From: Plectosphaerella cucumerina
Lineage: Eukaryota > Ascomycota > Sordariomycetes > Glomerellales > Plectosphaerellaceae
Direction: 5' to 3'
NCBI GenBank assembly: GCA_020746995.1
Contig: JAGPXD010000004.1
Coordinates: forward strand, 4,030,001 to 4,094,000
Length of the DNA stretch: 64,000 bases
The notes beneath the pieces are model-generated. The model was given only the letters and a program-made list of their open reading frames with translations, had not been told where the DNA came from and did no database searches. Shown here in pieces: positions 44,880-55,820 of this stretch (positions within the stretch are counted from its first letter, which is position 1; each line of letters opens with the position of its first letter). A program made the translations under genes and the position numbers.

Positions 44880-47754
44880 ATGAGCCGCAAAGCAACAATG
44901 ACCGCGTCGGCCTCGGATGCCCCTGAGGTGGGCCCAGAAGCCGAGATCTTTGCCAACGAACTCGACGATTGCCTGGCGAACCACGGCACTGCCCGCCAAA
45001 AGCAAGAACGACTCCTCAAGCTGATCGACAAGTACTACCGCTATGCCGCCGAGAAGGTCGACCAACTGGGCCCCCGACTCTCCCAGCAAAATGACGATAC
45101 CGATATGGAGATGGATGACGATGAACCACGTTCTACTCCGGACGACGCCCAAGCTGCCAAATGGACGGATGAGGCAAGCACATGGGATCTAATCCGACGG
45201 CTTGCGCCTCTCCGGTACCCTCTCGACCCAGCGCCGACGAGTCAAGACAAGCGGAACAACTCTGACGACGACGATCTCTGGGCAGGGTTTCTTGCCCAGG
45301 GTGGACTTCTTCGGGAAAGAAAGCGTGTCCTGGAATGGCTGCAACACAGTGCGTCCAGAGGACCAAGCATCGACGACCAGGTTCGCGACCTCCAGCAGCA
45401 CGCTGAGCGTGGCGACATGATTGCCCACGGATGGATTCACTCGCGAACCGCTATCAAGCTCTACAAATCCTTGTCGGGATCCTCGCGACCTCTCGACCCC
45501 CAGTCCGCCGATGTGGCTCGGCAGCTGTTGACCTCCACAAAGGTCCCCCTGATATCTCAGTTAGACCCCGATGCGGTTACCAGACAAGGACGGAGCCTTG
45601 CGCCTCAGGATGAGTTCTTCGAGCGGTCCAACTGGGTCGGATGCTTCAATCTTCTCCGCACCGGCCGCGGAATGGCCGAAATCCGCGACTGGTGTGTCGA
45701 ACGAACCGAGGCCTGGCGAGCTGTGTCCCTGTCAGGACTCCCACTTGCCCTTGAGGGTGACTCGCCCCAGCCCAAGAAGCAGGCAGAGACGCTCGCTCTC
45801 TGGAGACGCATGTGCTATGCAACTGCCCGGCAGGGAGGTACAGACGAAGTCGAACGGGCAGTTTACGGAGTGCTGTCCGGCGACATCCAGAGCGTGGAAA
45901 AGCTCTGCTCGACCTGGGAAGACTCGCTCTTCATGCACTACAACTCGCTGCTTCGGAGTCACTTCGACGATTACGTCCTTCGCCAATGTTCTCCCGAGGT
46001 GACCGCCAACCTCCGCCAGTCATTCGCCGTTTTTGACGCCGTCCAATACCACGGCGATGACAGCACTGCGGAAAAGAGGATCTTCAAGTCCCTCGCTACC
46101 CAAGAGGCGACGCGCCATGATGCCTGTCATCCATCGCGGGTGTTGCAAGCAGCAGTCATATCAAAAGACACTAGCCAGCATTTCGATCAACAAGGGCTGT
46201 TTCTCAGCAACGAGCAGAGCGGATCGCTCTCCACCAACAAGAACGAGCTTGAACAGGCTCGGTTCTTCAGCGCCTCCGACTTTGATGGACTGCGTGTAGC
46301 TGTACACGTCTTGATCATCACCTCGGCCCTCGAGAAGCACAGCTCAGTGGGAACCTCGTCTCGAAGTGCGGAGGTCGGCGGCGATCGGCGCGACCTGCAG
46401 GACACCATTATCGCTGCATACGTGACGTTGTTGCGCCTAGCTAGGTACGAAGAGTTGATACCGCTGTACTGCTCGAGGATGCTCGCTCCTCGTGCATACG
46501 AGGTACTGAGCAGCAACCTCCGGCACATCGTCGAACGCGAACGCCGGCTTGGCCTGTTGAACCTCATTGAGAAAGCCGGCCTTGACGTGTCACGCTTTGT
46601 GAAGACCCAGCCACAGCTCATCATGGGCCGTATCGAGCAGGACGGAGGCATCGTCACGGTCCCGAGTGGCCTCTTCCGCATCATGGACAGCGCCCCGCCA
46701 TCCCTGAAGTACGGCCGCCTGGTCAAGACCGACTTTTTCGGCGAAGACCCCGACGTGATTGAGGAGAATGACGAATCGCTCATTCGGTCGCTCGAGTGGC
46801 TTTTCTTGGTGGAACAAACCTGGGTGGACGTCTTCTCTGTTGGCGTCAGGGTGTACAAGTATTTCTTGCGTATGTCTTTCCCCTCGCGCAGTGAAGAAAC
46901 ACCCATTGCTGACACTTCCCAGTCACCATGCGTCTGAATGCGGCGCGAATTCTCGCCAATCGGATCCCCATCGCCGACGTTCTCAAGGAGCGACTCGAGC
47001 CTCTGGATGGACAGGAAGATGCTGATCCTTTCTGGATCCCGGATGAGAATGACGGATTCTGGGCATCTCAAGTGGAGGTTCCAGGTCAGACAAGAATGAC
47101 CCCTCGTGAACTAGCGACCCAGGCTCGTGCCTTCAGAGATCTGGAATGTCTGGTGAAAGCCTTGGACGTGATGGAGACAATGTCTTCTCTGATGCAACTC
47201 TCACGGGAGTAAGTGCCATCATTCCACTGACCTTCTATAAGGCTGGGTATTAACACTTCGGCAGGGACTCCACGTCTGGCAGAGATTTCTGGACGACGGT
47301 TAGCAGTGAGGTCAAGAAGGCCAGAGCCTGTGTAACGCCACTCTTCGACGGATGGCTGGGCGGCGGCGGTACGTTTGGTGACCATCGTTGGAGGATCGAT
47401 GGGGCTCGGCTGACACAAACTACAGAAACTACGGAAGATCTGGGTACTATTCGCGACACGTATCTTCCCGAAACCATCCTTGCGTATGTCAGCACCCTGC
47501 ACTTTGCAGGAACCAGTCTCTCTCGCGACCACCTGCTCGAGTGCATGGACCTCGCTTCCATTATTGCACAGAAGGGGTCCGACGTGGCGGCCTGTTTTGT
47601 TCGCGAGAACAGGATGAAGGATCTTGTCGAGTCTTTTGCTGCCTGTAGCAAAGCCCTGGCCATTGCGACTGGCGAGAAGAAGACTGCGGCGGCTGGGAAC
47701 AAGAAGACGAGGGAGATGGGATGGTCGCGTGACCTCTGGTCTGTCAAGTCGTAA
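44880..47754 (+). CDS. NUP84: nucleoporin Nup84/Nup107
   Basis: Nup84 (Nup107 in animals) is a scaffold subunit of the Y-shaped outer-ring complex of the nuclear pore. Four exons (44880-46869, 46923-47208, 47265-47368, 47426-47754) give 902 residues. The alpha-helical Nup84/Nup107 domain covers most of the protein, with segments such as TWDLIRRLAPLRYPLDP, ARGDMIAHGWIHSRTAIKLY-like ERGDMIAHGWIHSRTA, SNWVGCFNLL, WEDSLFMHYNSLLRSHFDDY and MLAPRAYEVLSSNLRHI. The C-terminal exons carry LNAARILANRIP and DLASIIAQKGSDVAACFV. The splice joins are in frame with GTATGT, GTAAGT and GTACGT donors. A second in-frame ATG lies six codons on; either could start. Confidence 0.92.
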
Positions 47755-48103
47755 TCTGGACCAGCAAGAGGTGACTGGAAAAGTCGGGCCATGTTGGCTC
47801 AACTCAGACATAGACCAAGCTCACCTGCCACGAATGTAAATCAAGCGACCAAATGTGTACATGTACTTGTCTTGAATGCATCCCGGCGGTGGGAATGTGA
47901 CTCGACGTGACCGTGGTTGAAACCGCATTTGGCTGACGTCCAGTTGTTGGAGGGCCAGGGTGGATGACTAAGTGGGTTGGCACAACATTCAAGTTGCATC
48001 ACCAGACAGTGAGTGACTACTAGTACACGATCAACTCAACTATACCAGACCCCTTCCATTACCATCCATCAGTGTGTTGCTCACGCGCAAATTTCCATTC
48101 CTG
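47755..48103. other. intergenic, Nup84 / Vps37
   Basis: 349 bases between tandem genes; nothing recognised. Confidence 0.5.
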
Positions 48104-48907
48104 ATGCACACTATGGAAGGGCCGCGACCGCCCGTTCTCCCGCCTAAGCCTGGAAGCCATGAAACCAGTCGGATAGGCACGCCTGCGATGTCCAATTCGC
48201 CCCTACCAGTCCCTGGATCAGGCAGCGTTATGGGCAGCAGAGCTGAGCACTCCGGGAACCCTTCTCAGCAAGATGTTTCCGACACAATACCCGACCCGGG
48301 AGATCAGTGGCTCCCTTCTTTGCTGCAAAACAAGTCGTGAGTTGGGCACCCCAACATCGAGATCGTACTTATCATGTGCTAATACGACATACCCGCGTTC
48401 ATTAGGAAGCAAGACTTGGCCGAAATATTAGCCAACCCTACTCTGCTGGGCGCACTGACCCAGTCGCCGGCAACGATCCATCCGTCGTTGGCTCAGTCGC
48501 ATCAGCTTCTCCAGGCTTGTTTGTCGGAGAACATCGAAGTGGCAGGACATCTCATGGAGCTGGAAACTCAACTATCGCAGCAACGGTCGGCCGCCCAGGC
48601 ACAACTTCTCTCAACTCACGCATTGGACAGGCAGTGGCGCCAGAAGCAGTCCGATATGGACCATGCACTGTCTCCATTCTCACCAGCCGCCCTCTATCAA
48701 GGTTTGGTGCAAGGTGTTCACGAACAAGGTTCCATCTGCCAGGCCATGGAGGAAAGCTTCTTGGATGGCGAAAGAGACGAGGCCTTGGCTTCAGAGAGAG
48801 ATGTTCTGGATTGGGTCAAGCGGTATAGAGAAGCAAAAACGCTCTACTACCTACGCCAGGAGCGGAAGAGCAGGTGGGACGAGGGCCGAGTGGGTGGTTG
48901 GAGGTGA
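48104..48907 (+). CDS. VPS37: ESCRT-I subunit Vps37
   Basis: Vps37 holds together ESCRT-I, which sorts ubiquitinated cargo into multivesicular bodies. Two exons (48104-48336, 48406-48907) encode 244 residues. A Pro-rich N-terminus (PRPPVLPPKPGSHE) leads to DQWLPSLLQNKSKQDLAEIL, then a mod(r) domain at about 85-235 of long helices (SHQLLQACLSENIEVAGHLM, LDRQWRQKQSDMDHAL, YREAKTLYYLRQERKSRW). Two in-frame ATGs three codons apart could start it. A potential last intron (48904-48955) would replace the WR* ending by WRVN*. Confidence 0.87.
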
Positions 48908-51244
48908 GAAACGACGCTTTATACGAGGCAATGAATCACAGCATCTCCCTTTCAGAGTCAATTAGCCCACAGGTCATGTATGATGAAGTGATTCGCCATT
49001 GCCCGAAGTGCGCTGTGGTCCTGGCTGATTGGCCATCTACGTCGGAAGTTGAAGTCCAGGGTACAACATGAGGATTCCGTAACCATCAGCAGGATCTTGT
49101 TCACTCACTGCGAAGCATTGCAAACAAGATGCGTACATCTTCAGAACGGTGCTGCAAGTAGCGGGTACTCGTCACAGTGCTTGCTCGCACCGGGTTGCGA
49201 GATAAGGTGCCAGACGCGCCAGGATTGAAACGGGGAGTTCGGCCGAGGAAGGGCCGCCACCAGACGACCCGAGTGGCGCCTTCGCCGAAGGGACGGCCAC
49301 TTTTCCAAAGTCCATCGAGCTTTGGAACAAACGCCGGACGAAGATTGTCGAACACAGAAGCAACGCGGCAAGTCCAGAACAGATTTGCGAGCGCCGGAAG
49401 AGCGACACGACGAGATGATCAACGTCAAGTCACATGAAGGGGGCTCCTTGTGTTGATGGAAGCGTGTCTGTTGTGTCTGCCGACCTGGGGCCGATGATCA
49501 TGGAGGTTCCTCGGGCTTACTTCGCACCATGGCGACATTGCGGCCTGCGGGAAACGCCCCGAAAAGCACACCCGCCGGGCTAGCGAGATATTCGTCGGCG
49601 GAATGTCTGGTCTGGTGCCAGATGGTCCCTTTTCAGGGTCGTCGCAGCTGCAAACAGCCGCGGCGGCGATAAATGCACCAGCAGCGCAACGTGATTTTAG
49701 TATCATGAAGGGGAGTTCCAGATGGGAAGAGGGAGCCTGATGACTGACCGTGAGGTTGGAATGCCTCGTGAAGTGAGTAGTTTTTGCTTGGCGTCTCTGG
49801 AACAATTTTGGCTGGCCGGGTAAATACCTGGGAGACCTGAAAGAACGTGTTTGGACATTGACATGCATTCCCCTCCCCCACACATACACGACTACAGGGT
49901 CAAGTCCGCCTCGAGACTCTCCCGCTGGGAGGAAGTCTCCGGGGTGACCCGTTCGGTACGAACAAATGCAGGTCCACATGATCAGAGTTAGAGCCCAAGG
50001 ACTGGGCTCCCATTACGTCGAGTGTCGAATTTAGCTTGACTACGAGGCCCGATATTGCCCCGAGCACAACTTCTTCATCGTCCGGACCCAGGATAGAGAT
50101 TGTAAGTTAGAAATGTTGAAGTACAGCACGGCGCAGCGATGACCAGTACCTGCGACTCGTACACAGTGCCGCCTCCATTGAAGCATAGGCCGTATCGGGA
50201 TGGCGTCTCGACACGGTGCTTGCCCTATCGGCTAGGCAGGTCGCATGGAGCCCTGCGTCGCTTGGTTTCCCACCGAAACGGTGTTTCTTTCGGCCGGGCT
50301 TCCAAGGTCTCTCCGACTTGACATGGATCCACTATTCCGCCGTGAAAGTAGCGCCGTACCCATCAAATCCCCGGGCGCTCTGGGGAAGGGCGCCCCAGAG
50401 GCAGAACGGAGGAGCCTGTGCCAGACTCCAGTGGCCACCCGCGCCGAAGCCCAGGTCGACTTTTCCCTACCAGGGTCCGTTCAGCTGACGTCTCACTGGC
50501 CCGTCGACGGACGCCTCTGCTCATCCCTCCACACGCCGAGCACAAGCCTAGGCCGCTCCGGCCCCTGTCACTTTTCCGCCCCTCCTGGCGTCTGGGCTTT
50601 CCACGCTGCTTTGCTGGTGCGGATGGATGGCCCGGCTCTCTCCTCTCACGCCTCGTTATCTCTCACCTCACCTTGCGACCTCGACTACCCTTGGGGGAAC
50701 GACCGACTACCCCCCCGGCCTCGCCTTTCCTGGCACCAACCGCGGAACGCCTTCATCACACATCCTCTCGACACTGCAGCCTTCACGTCCGACCTCGACT
50801 GCCTTTCCAGTAGACCCTGCGACACGCTCGCCGTAGGCCGGCCTTCCCGCCACAGCACTTCTCTGCGTTGGCGGTTGGCCATTTGCATCGCTCGGGCGGG
50901 ATCTGGGAAAGATCAATTTGACGAGCTGACGATCGACGACGACCGACGACAACGCTCCTTACGCTGTACGCCGACGAAGTGAATCGCGTCATCTGTCGCT
51001 CTCGGCTACGAAATCGGATCGCGAGGGGCCTCTTCATCGACGACCTTCCCTGCCTGCGACAAGGCCATTCACCTTGACTGCCTTACCCTCGTTATCGAAT
51101 CAAAACAACTCTTCTCGATGTTCAGCCATGTTTAAGTCGCTACCGCTAGGATTCGGCATCAACTACACACGCGCGATCTTTGGCACCTCTGCGCCATAGA
51201 CTCGGCTCGACGAATCTGGGCTTCGGACTCGCCCCTTTGCTGCT
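48908..51244. other. 2.3 kb gene-poor interval
   Basis: No gene is firmly recognised. Open frames at 49425-49979 (minus) and 50245-50982 (plus) lack domains and look like chance frames. A stop-free minus-strand segment at 49912-50107 has protein-like composition (see findings). From about 50450 the sequence is TC/CC-rich and probably contains the promoter and leader of the F-box gene, including short uORFs at 51118-51199. Confidence 0.5.
51118..51199 (+). promoter_or_regulatory. overlapping upstream ORFs in F-box gene leader
   Basis: Two ATGs ten bases apart open short frames that end before the main ATG: one of 5 codons (51118-51135) and one of 23 codons (51128-51199). They end 46-110 bases before the F-box protein start. 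If transcribed they would lower main-frame initiation. Confidence 0.4.
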
Positions 51245-53018
51245 ATGTCCCCGAATGGGGCCATCGCGCCGCGGAGCGCCAGCAACGCCATCGCGATGGA
51301 TCCCCCTCATATCACCGAGTTCGCCTCTGAGCGTTACTTTAGCAAGCTCAACCAACTCCACGACCCTGCAGGGACCTCGGCCCCCGTGCAGCAGTCGTCA
51401 TCCAGGACCCAGGTTCATCACGCGCCGCCCGATGGGTCCTCACACTCAACATTTATTCTCCCACTCCGAACACACAAGACAACCGATGACAACCTACACA
51501 CGAAAGCTCGACCAGAAAAGGAGAAGAGCCGGTTGCGCGGGCTACGATCCAAAGTATCGTTTCTCCATTCGAAATCTACTCACGCTCCGGAGGAAGTGGA
51601 CTTGCCAAGAACATCATTCACGGAGCCAGCAAAGCAGTATGGGTAAGCAACCGCAAACGCCCCTTCTTCGGACACTCAAGGCCTTCTCTCAACGGGCTGC
51701 CGAGCCTCCGATATGAATCTTGGACATTCATGAGCACTCGACTAACTTCTTCAGTCAACGATTCGACCAGCTTTTTCTCGCACTGCCCAACGAGCTTCAG
51801 GTCCAGGTGATCGCCGCACTGCCACTACACGATGTGCTAAAGCTGCGCCTGGTGTCCAAGACATGGCACACCTTGGTCTGTCTCAACGAGGGCCCCATTG
51901 TGCGATACCATCTTGATCACCACATACCGGCGTATGCCCTCCGCCTCTACCCCGTCAGCGATCTCTCCATGGTCAACTTCCACCATCTTTGCAGTCTGTG
52001 GCACCGGCTACACGTCGCTACGAAACTGTCGTTCCTCATGTGTGAATGGATCACGAAGGAAATATTCCTGAGGACGACGGAGGCTCAGCGTGCCGAGTTT
52101 GCGCCGCAGTACGAACGCATGCGCCGCAGGCTCATTCCGCTTCTATTCACCATCTTTCACTTTTTCGAAACATATCGGAAACTACATCTACAACACATAT
52201 CAGAACACGGAGGTCAAGGGCTCTCCCGTCAGCCCTACACGCTCAACCCCGTGGAGATGCAGATCATGAGCACATATGACGATCAAACTCTACTGCGCGT
52301 TCACCAGGTATTCCCGCTGGTGGTGTCCTCCTTCTGCCGCCAGCTGCGTCCTCCGACATATGTCGGCCGAGTCGAGAGGTCGTTGCGCGGTTACCTCAGA
52401 GAAAAGCCCTCAGATGAGATTCATACGGCCATATTACTCCTAGGTGGCCTGCGACAGGTGGAACGTCTTTGGGAGATCAAGGGGTACAACAACCGAAGAG
52501 GCGCCGTGGACACCTGGTATAATGAGCTCACCCGGGAACCGCCCCCCGAAGCACCCACAAAGACACGAAGAGGTCTCATGGGCTTGGGACGGAAGAAGTC
52601 AGCCTCGGGCACGAAAGAAACGCCCTCCATAGACGCCAAGGCCGCAGGCTCGCGTCGGGGTTCGGGAGACTCATTGGACGACGGACTCCTCACATCACGT
52701 CACCTGAGCTCCATCTTCAACACGAGCCTGTCCGCAGGTATGCCCATGGACATGCTGAGCGTTGACGACGTTCGACACATTCTTCCCGACCTCCCGGGCC
52801 TGCAACAAATCTGGTCCGCGACTGCCGAGGCCCTCATCCTGGACCGTGGGATTGTCGAGCGCCCCCAGGACATCAAGCGTAACGCGCAAGTCATGCTGGA
52901 CCTTATCAAGGACGATGGCATTGACGAGGAGGATGAGTGGTGGTACGGAAAGGGAACCCCGGACTCTGTTCGCCCGCCGTTGGGAAGTATAGAAGAGGGC
53001 GCCGTCGAAGGCGTTTAA
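51245..53018 (+). CDS. F-box protein
   Basis: F-box proteins bring substrates to SCF ubiquitin ligases through Skp1. Two exons (51245-51642, 51755-53018) encode 553 residues; the 112-base intron has a CTAAC branch site and joins KQYG to QRFDQLF. The F-box lies at about 140-180 (LALPNELQVQVIAALPLHDV, then RLVSKTWHTLVC). The middle part is helical (LIPLLFTIFHFFETYRKLHL). The C-terminal part has a basic Ser-rich linker (RRGLMGLGRKKSAS) and an acidic DDGIDEEDEWWYGKGTP motif. There are no WD40 or LRR repeats, so the substrate is unknown. The second ATG (MDPPHITEF) is an alternative start. Confidence 0.87.
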
Positions 53019-53463
53019 CATGTCGGGCCCGTCTGGTTTGGTCTTGGGTCCTTGTGCATTGAGCAAAGCATTTACTGGGCGTTGGGGATTCCGTTTCGAT
53101 GCAAGCTTGGTCATCGTAACATACTTAGCAGAAATGAGCGTTGGCACAAAAGTCGGTAACTTCTGGGCATTCGAATGCCTCAAATCAGCCTGTTGATGAT
53201 GATATGTGTGGCGTATTTGTCGTGTTCTGATTCCTGCGGTGTCTGCTCCCGGACCGGACTCGCTGCGTCACAGGACAGGTCCCGGATCAGAGGCAAGGGC
53301 TTGCTGCGTTAAGGGTCATGATCTTGCATGGATTGTCACGTAGTGATAGTCTCACGAATGCCCATATAAGGAACAGTTGTGCTCATTGTATGAGCACCAT
53401 TCAAAGTACCTCGGCAGTTGAACTCAGCGGTCCGTCGTAGCACCTGAAGGGTCGTTGCTAAAG
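53019..53463. other. convergent 3' region, F-box / AT-hook genes
   Basis: 445 bases between converging stop codons. No gene seen. Confidence 0.5.
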
Positions 53464-55038
53464 TCAGTGCCAGGGGGCAACTGGGAAGTAGACCTCGGAC
53501 ATCGATGACTGACGGAGCCCAAGCGCATGCTGCGGATGAGACGAGCTCAAAGTATCTCCTGAATCATGGATGTGCTCCTCCAAATTCTGCTCTTCGCACA
53601 AGCCCAGTGCTGGGCGACTTGGGTCTTGAGGCCCGTTCCGCCGGCGTCTCTTGGAACCTGAGGGTCCTGGGTCGTGTGGAGCCCTTTCGACTGGCACATC
53701 CGCCATCATTTGATCAAACACTGCCGCGGGTAGTTCGTTCGAGGATGATGCTCCAGTGAAGTCGTTTCTGCGGGGCCGATCAAGATTCATGTCCTGGCAG
53801 TGCCGTACATCGGTTGCATCCCCGGGGCCTGAGTTCGATATTGTCCGTGTCCATCTTGTACCACCACTCGAGATTTCGTCCAGGGGTCTCAGGCTGAGCT
53901 CGTCACGAACAAATGACGCCGTGTGGCCGGAAACCGGCCCAGCATCACCTGTTGTCACTATGGAAGTGACACGGCTCGCTTCTGCTGGAGCATCTGAGTC
54001 CTTTGGCCTGTTCCTGGAACCTTTTGGTCTCCCACGCCCCCTTTTCTTCGGCTCCGTCTCGTTTTCAGGCAGGCCTGCCGCGAGCTCAAATGCTGGAGTG
54101 TAGTCTGTTTCTGTTGAGTCAACGGGGATGGAAGTTGCTAGCTTCTTCGATTTGTTCCTAGAGCCTTTGGGTCTACCTCGGGGCCGTTTTGTCGCGGTGC
54201 TTGTCAACTCGGGTTGATCGATCGACGTATCAACGGAGGCATCTGCTGGCCTCTCTATCGGTGGCATCTCGTAGGGGACGGTCTGGCAATCGCGCGTTGG
54301 CGTAAAGGCATCTCCCGGATACTTATTGCCGACTCTTACTTCGTTTGTCCCGTGGTCTGCCGTCGACCTAGGAGCAGCAGCGGCTGGTTGAGACGTAGAA
54401 GTCGTGACTCTGCCCACGGCTGTAATTCCCGCTTGAGACCTCTTGCTCGCCCCTGTGAGATGAGCATGGGGGAGCGGCTGCACCGTATAGACAGGCGCGA
54501 CCGGTGTTCCTGTAGCCGATGTTGCTTCCATGCTCGGGAATATCTCTGAGATCCAGCTGACAAACAGGGGACCGGGCCCGTTCCCTACTGCGCTATTTGG
54601 GAAGTCGCCTTCCTCCGGGTACACAGGCGGCCCCTTTTTGCCGCCAAAAAAGTTGAGGGCTCGGCACAGTTGATCGACCACCAAGGCAGGAGGGAGGCTT
54701 CTGAGCAATGAGAGTAGCCGAGCCTGCTCGGTTCTTGTGTCGGTATTGAAACAAGGCTGATGGATGTCCAGAAGACTTAGTGTGCCAGGTTCAGACAGCC
54801 TTGAGGGCACAGGCAACTTGCTCCCAGGCACGGAAACATAGCTTTCCTTTGCTGCAAGCCTAGCTGCTTCGATTGTGCCTTCGCTCGACCGCTTTGCGGC
54901 AGATTCGCGACTCTCGGCTGATACTTTCGAGGCCATATGAACGGACATCACACTGAAATTGCCGCTGGCAGCAAGGGCCTGCCCCTTCAGCTTGCTAGGT
55001 ATGGGGTCCTTGATGCGAGCATCGCGGACGGCGTCCAT
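53464..55038 (-). CDS. AT-hook DNA-binding protein
   Basis: This is a 524-residue, mostly disordered protein with two AT-hook motifs: KRPRGRPKGSRNK at about 283-295 and KKRGRGRPKGSRNR at about 330-345. Each has the GRP core that enters the minor groove of AT-rich DNA. A short ordered part lies near residues 100-160 (RLLSLLRSLPPALVVDQLCR, LNFFGGKKGPPVYPEEG). A basic stretch (GSKRRRRN) near the end may be a nuclear signal. The frame remains open for 12 codons upstream without an ATG and begins just after a CCAG, so an additional 5' exon is possible. The start given is the first ATG, MDAVRDARIKD. The partner is unknown. Confidence 0.72.
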   Translation of the reverse strand: MDAVRDARIKDPIPSKLKGQALAASGNFSVMSVHMASKVSAESRESAAKRSSEGTIEAARLAAKESYVSVPGSKLPVPSRLSEPGTLSLLDIHQPCFNTDTRTEQARLLSLLRSLPPALVVDQLCRALNFFGGKKGPPVYPEEGDFPNSAVGNGPGPLFVSWISEIFPSMEATSATGTPVAPVYTVQPLPHAHLTGASKRSQAGITAVGRVTTSTSQPAAAAPRSTADHGTNEVRVGNKYPGDAFTPTRDCQTVPYEMPPIERPADASVDTSIDQPELTSTATKRPRGRPKGSRNKSKKLATSIPVDSTETDYTPAFELAAGLPENETEPKKRGRGRPKGSRNRPKDSDAPAEASRVTSIVTTGDAGPVSGHTASFVRDELSLRPLDEISSGGTRWTRTISNSGPGDATDVRHCQDMNLDRPRRNDFTGASSSNELPAAVFDQMMADVPVERAPHDPGPSGSKRRRRNGPQDPSRPALGLCEEQNLEEHIHDSGDTLSSSHPQHALGLRQSSMSEVYFPVAPWH

Positions 55039-55820
55039 GGTATGAGTGGGGAAAAGGGCATCAAGTTGGTCCACCTGGCAATGCGCCGCATGAACTGGCG
55101 AAACCGTTCTTGTGGTTGGATGCAGCCTTCCAATATGAAGGAGCCCTTGTCAGAAGTCCTGGAAGTGTTGTTGACGGCGCCACAGATGTTCCCATGAGCG
55201 ACTCGGCGTATCAAGCCGGATCTGACGAGTCGACGAAAGTGCATCTGCTTGCCCCTGTACGTCCAGGCACGGCGACCGAATCATAAGCTGCTTGGCGTAC
55301 CACTTGCAAGGATATGCGATCCGAATTTGCCAGTATTCAGCCACTTGGTCTAAGTATGCGAACGAGCGGACATCAAGGCCGCTGGCAGCTGGAGGGCGAC
55401 GAGAAGCTGCGCGGCCTGGACGTAGGCCTGATTGTTGACCTATGGGGGGTGTTAGCCCACGCCAGCATGCGAAGTGACAAGCACCTGCCTGTTGTGAGGT
55501 GCGCTTGAACCCGACGAAGAGACGAGAGCGAGACGAGATGTAGTCCGTGACAAGATTAAATGCTTCTCATATGTAGTGTTGGTCCTGAATGATGGGAACG
55601 GGTGACGGTGAAGTCAGGTTGAAGACGTAGCATTACGTAATGCGCCCATGCTTCCAACAAACAACCTGATCCGAGCTTCCAGAGCTCTTGGACCGAAAGG
55701 GCCCTACGAAGCCGGCGCTGGGTGCCGCAATCCGCCTTGCTTCGTCGACGATCCATCCAACATCACTTATTCTCCCCAGAGCCTGTCCGCTTTCGTGCTC
55801 TCCCCCACCAACCCGCCGAG
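55039..55820. promoter_or_regulatory. divergent intergenic region, AT-hook / Vma5
   Basis: 782 bases. The left part could hold a missed 5' exon of the AT-hook gene (minus-strand frame 54987-55244). The right part is the Vma5 promoter and leader. Confidence 0.45.

Noticed and set aside
49425..49979. 184-codon minus-strand ORF
   Set aside because: No domain, no good start context, irregular composition; probably chance in GC-rich sequence.
50245..50982. 245-codon plus-strand ORF before the F-box gene
   Set aside because: Composition follows the C/T-rich base bias, with no domain and no similar pattern to a folded protein. It sits in probable promoter/leader sequence.
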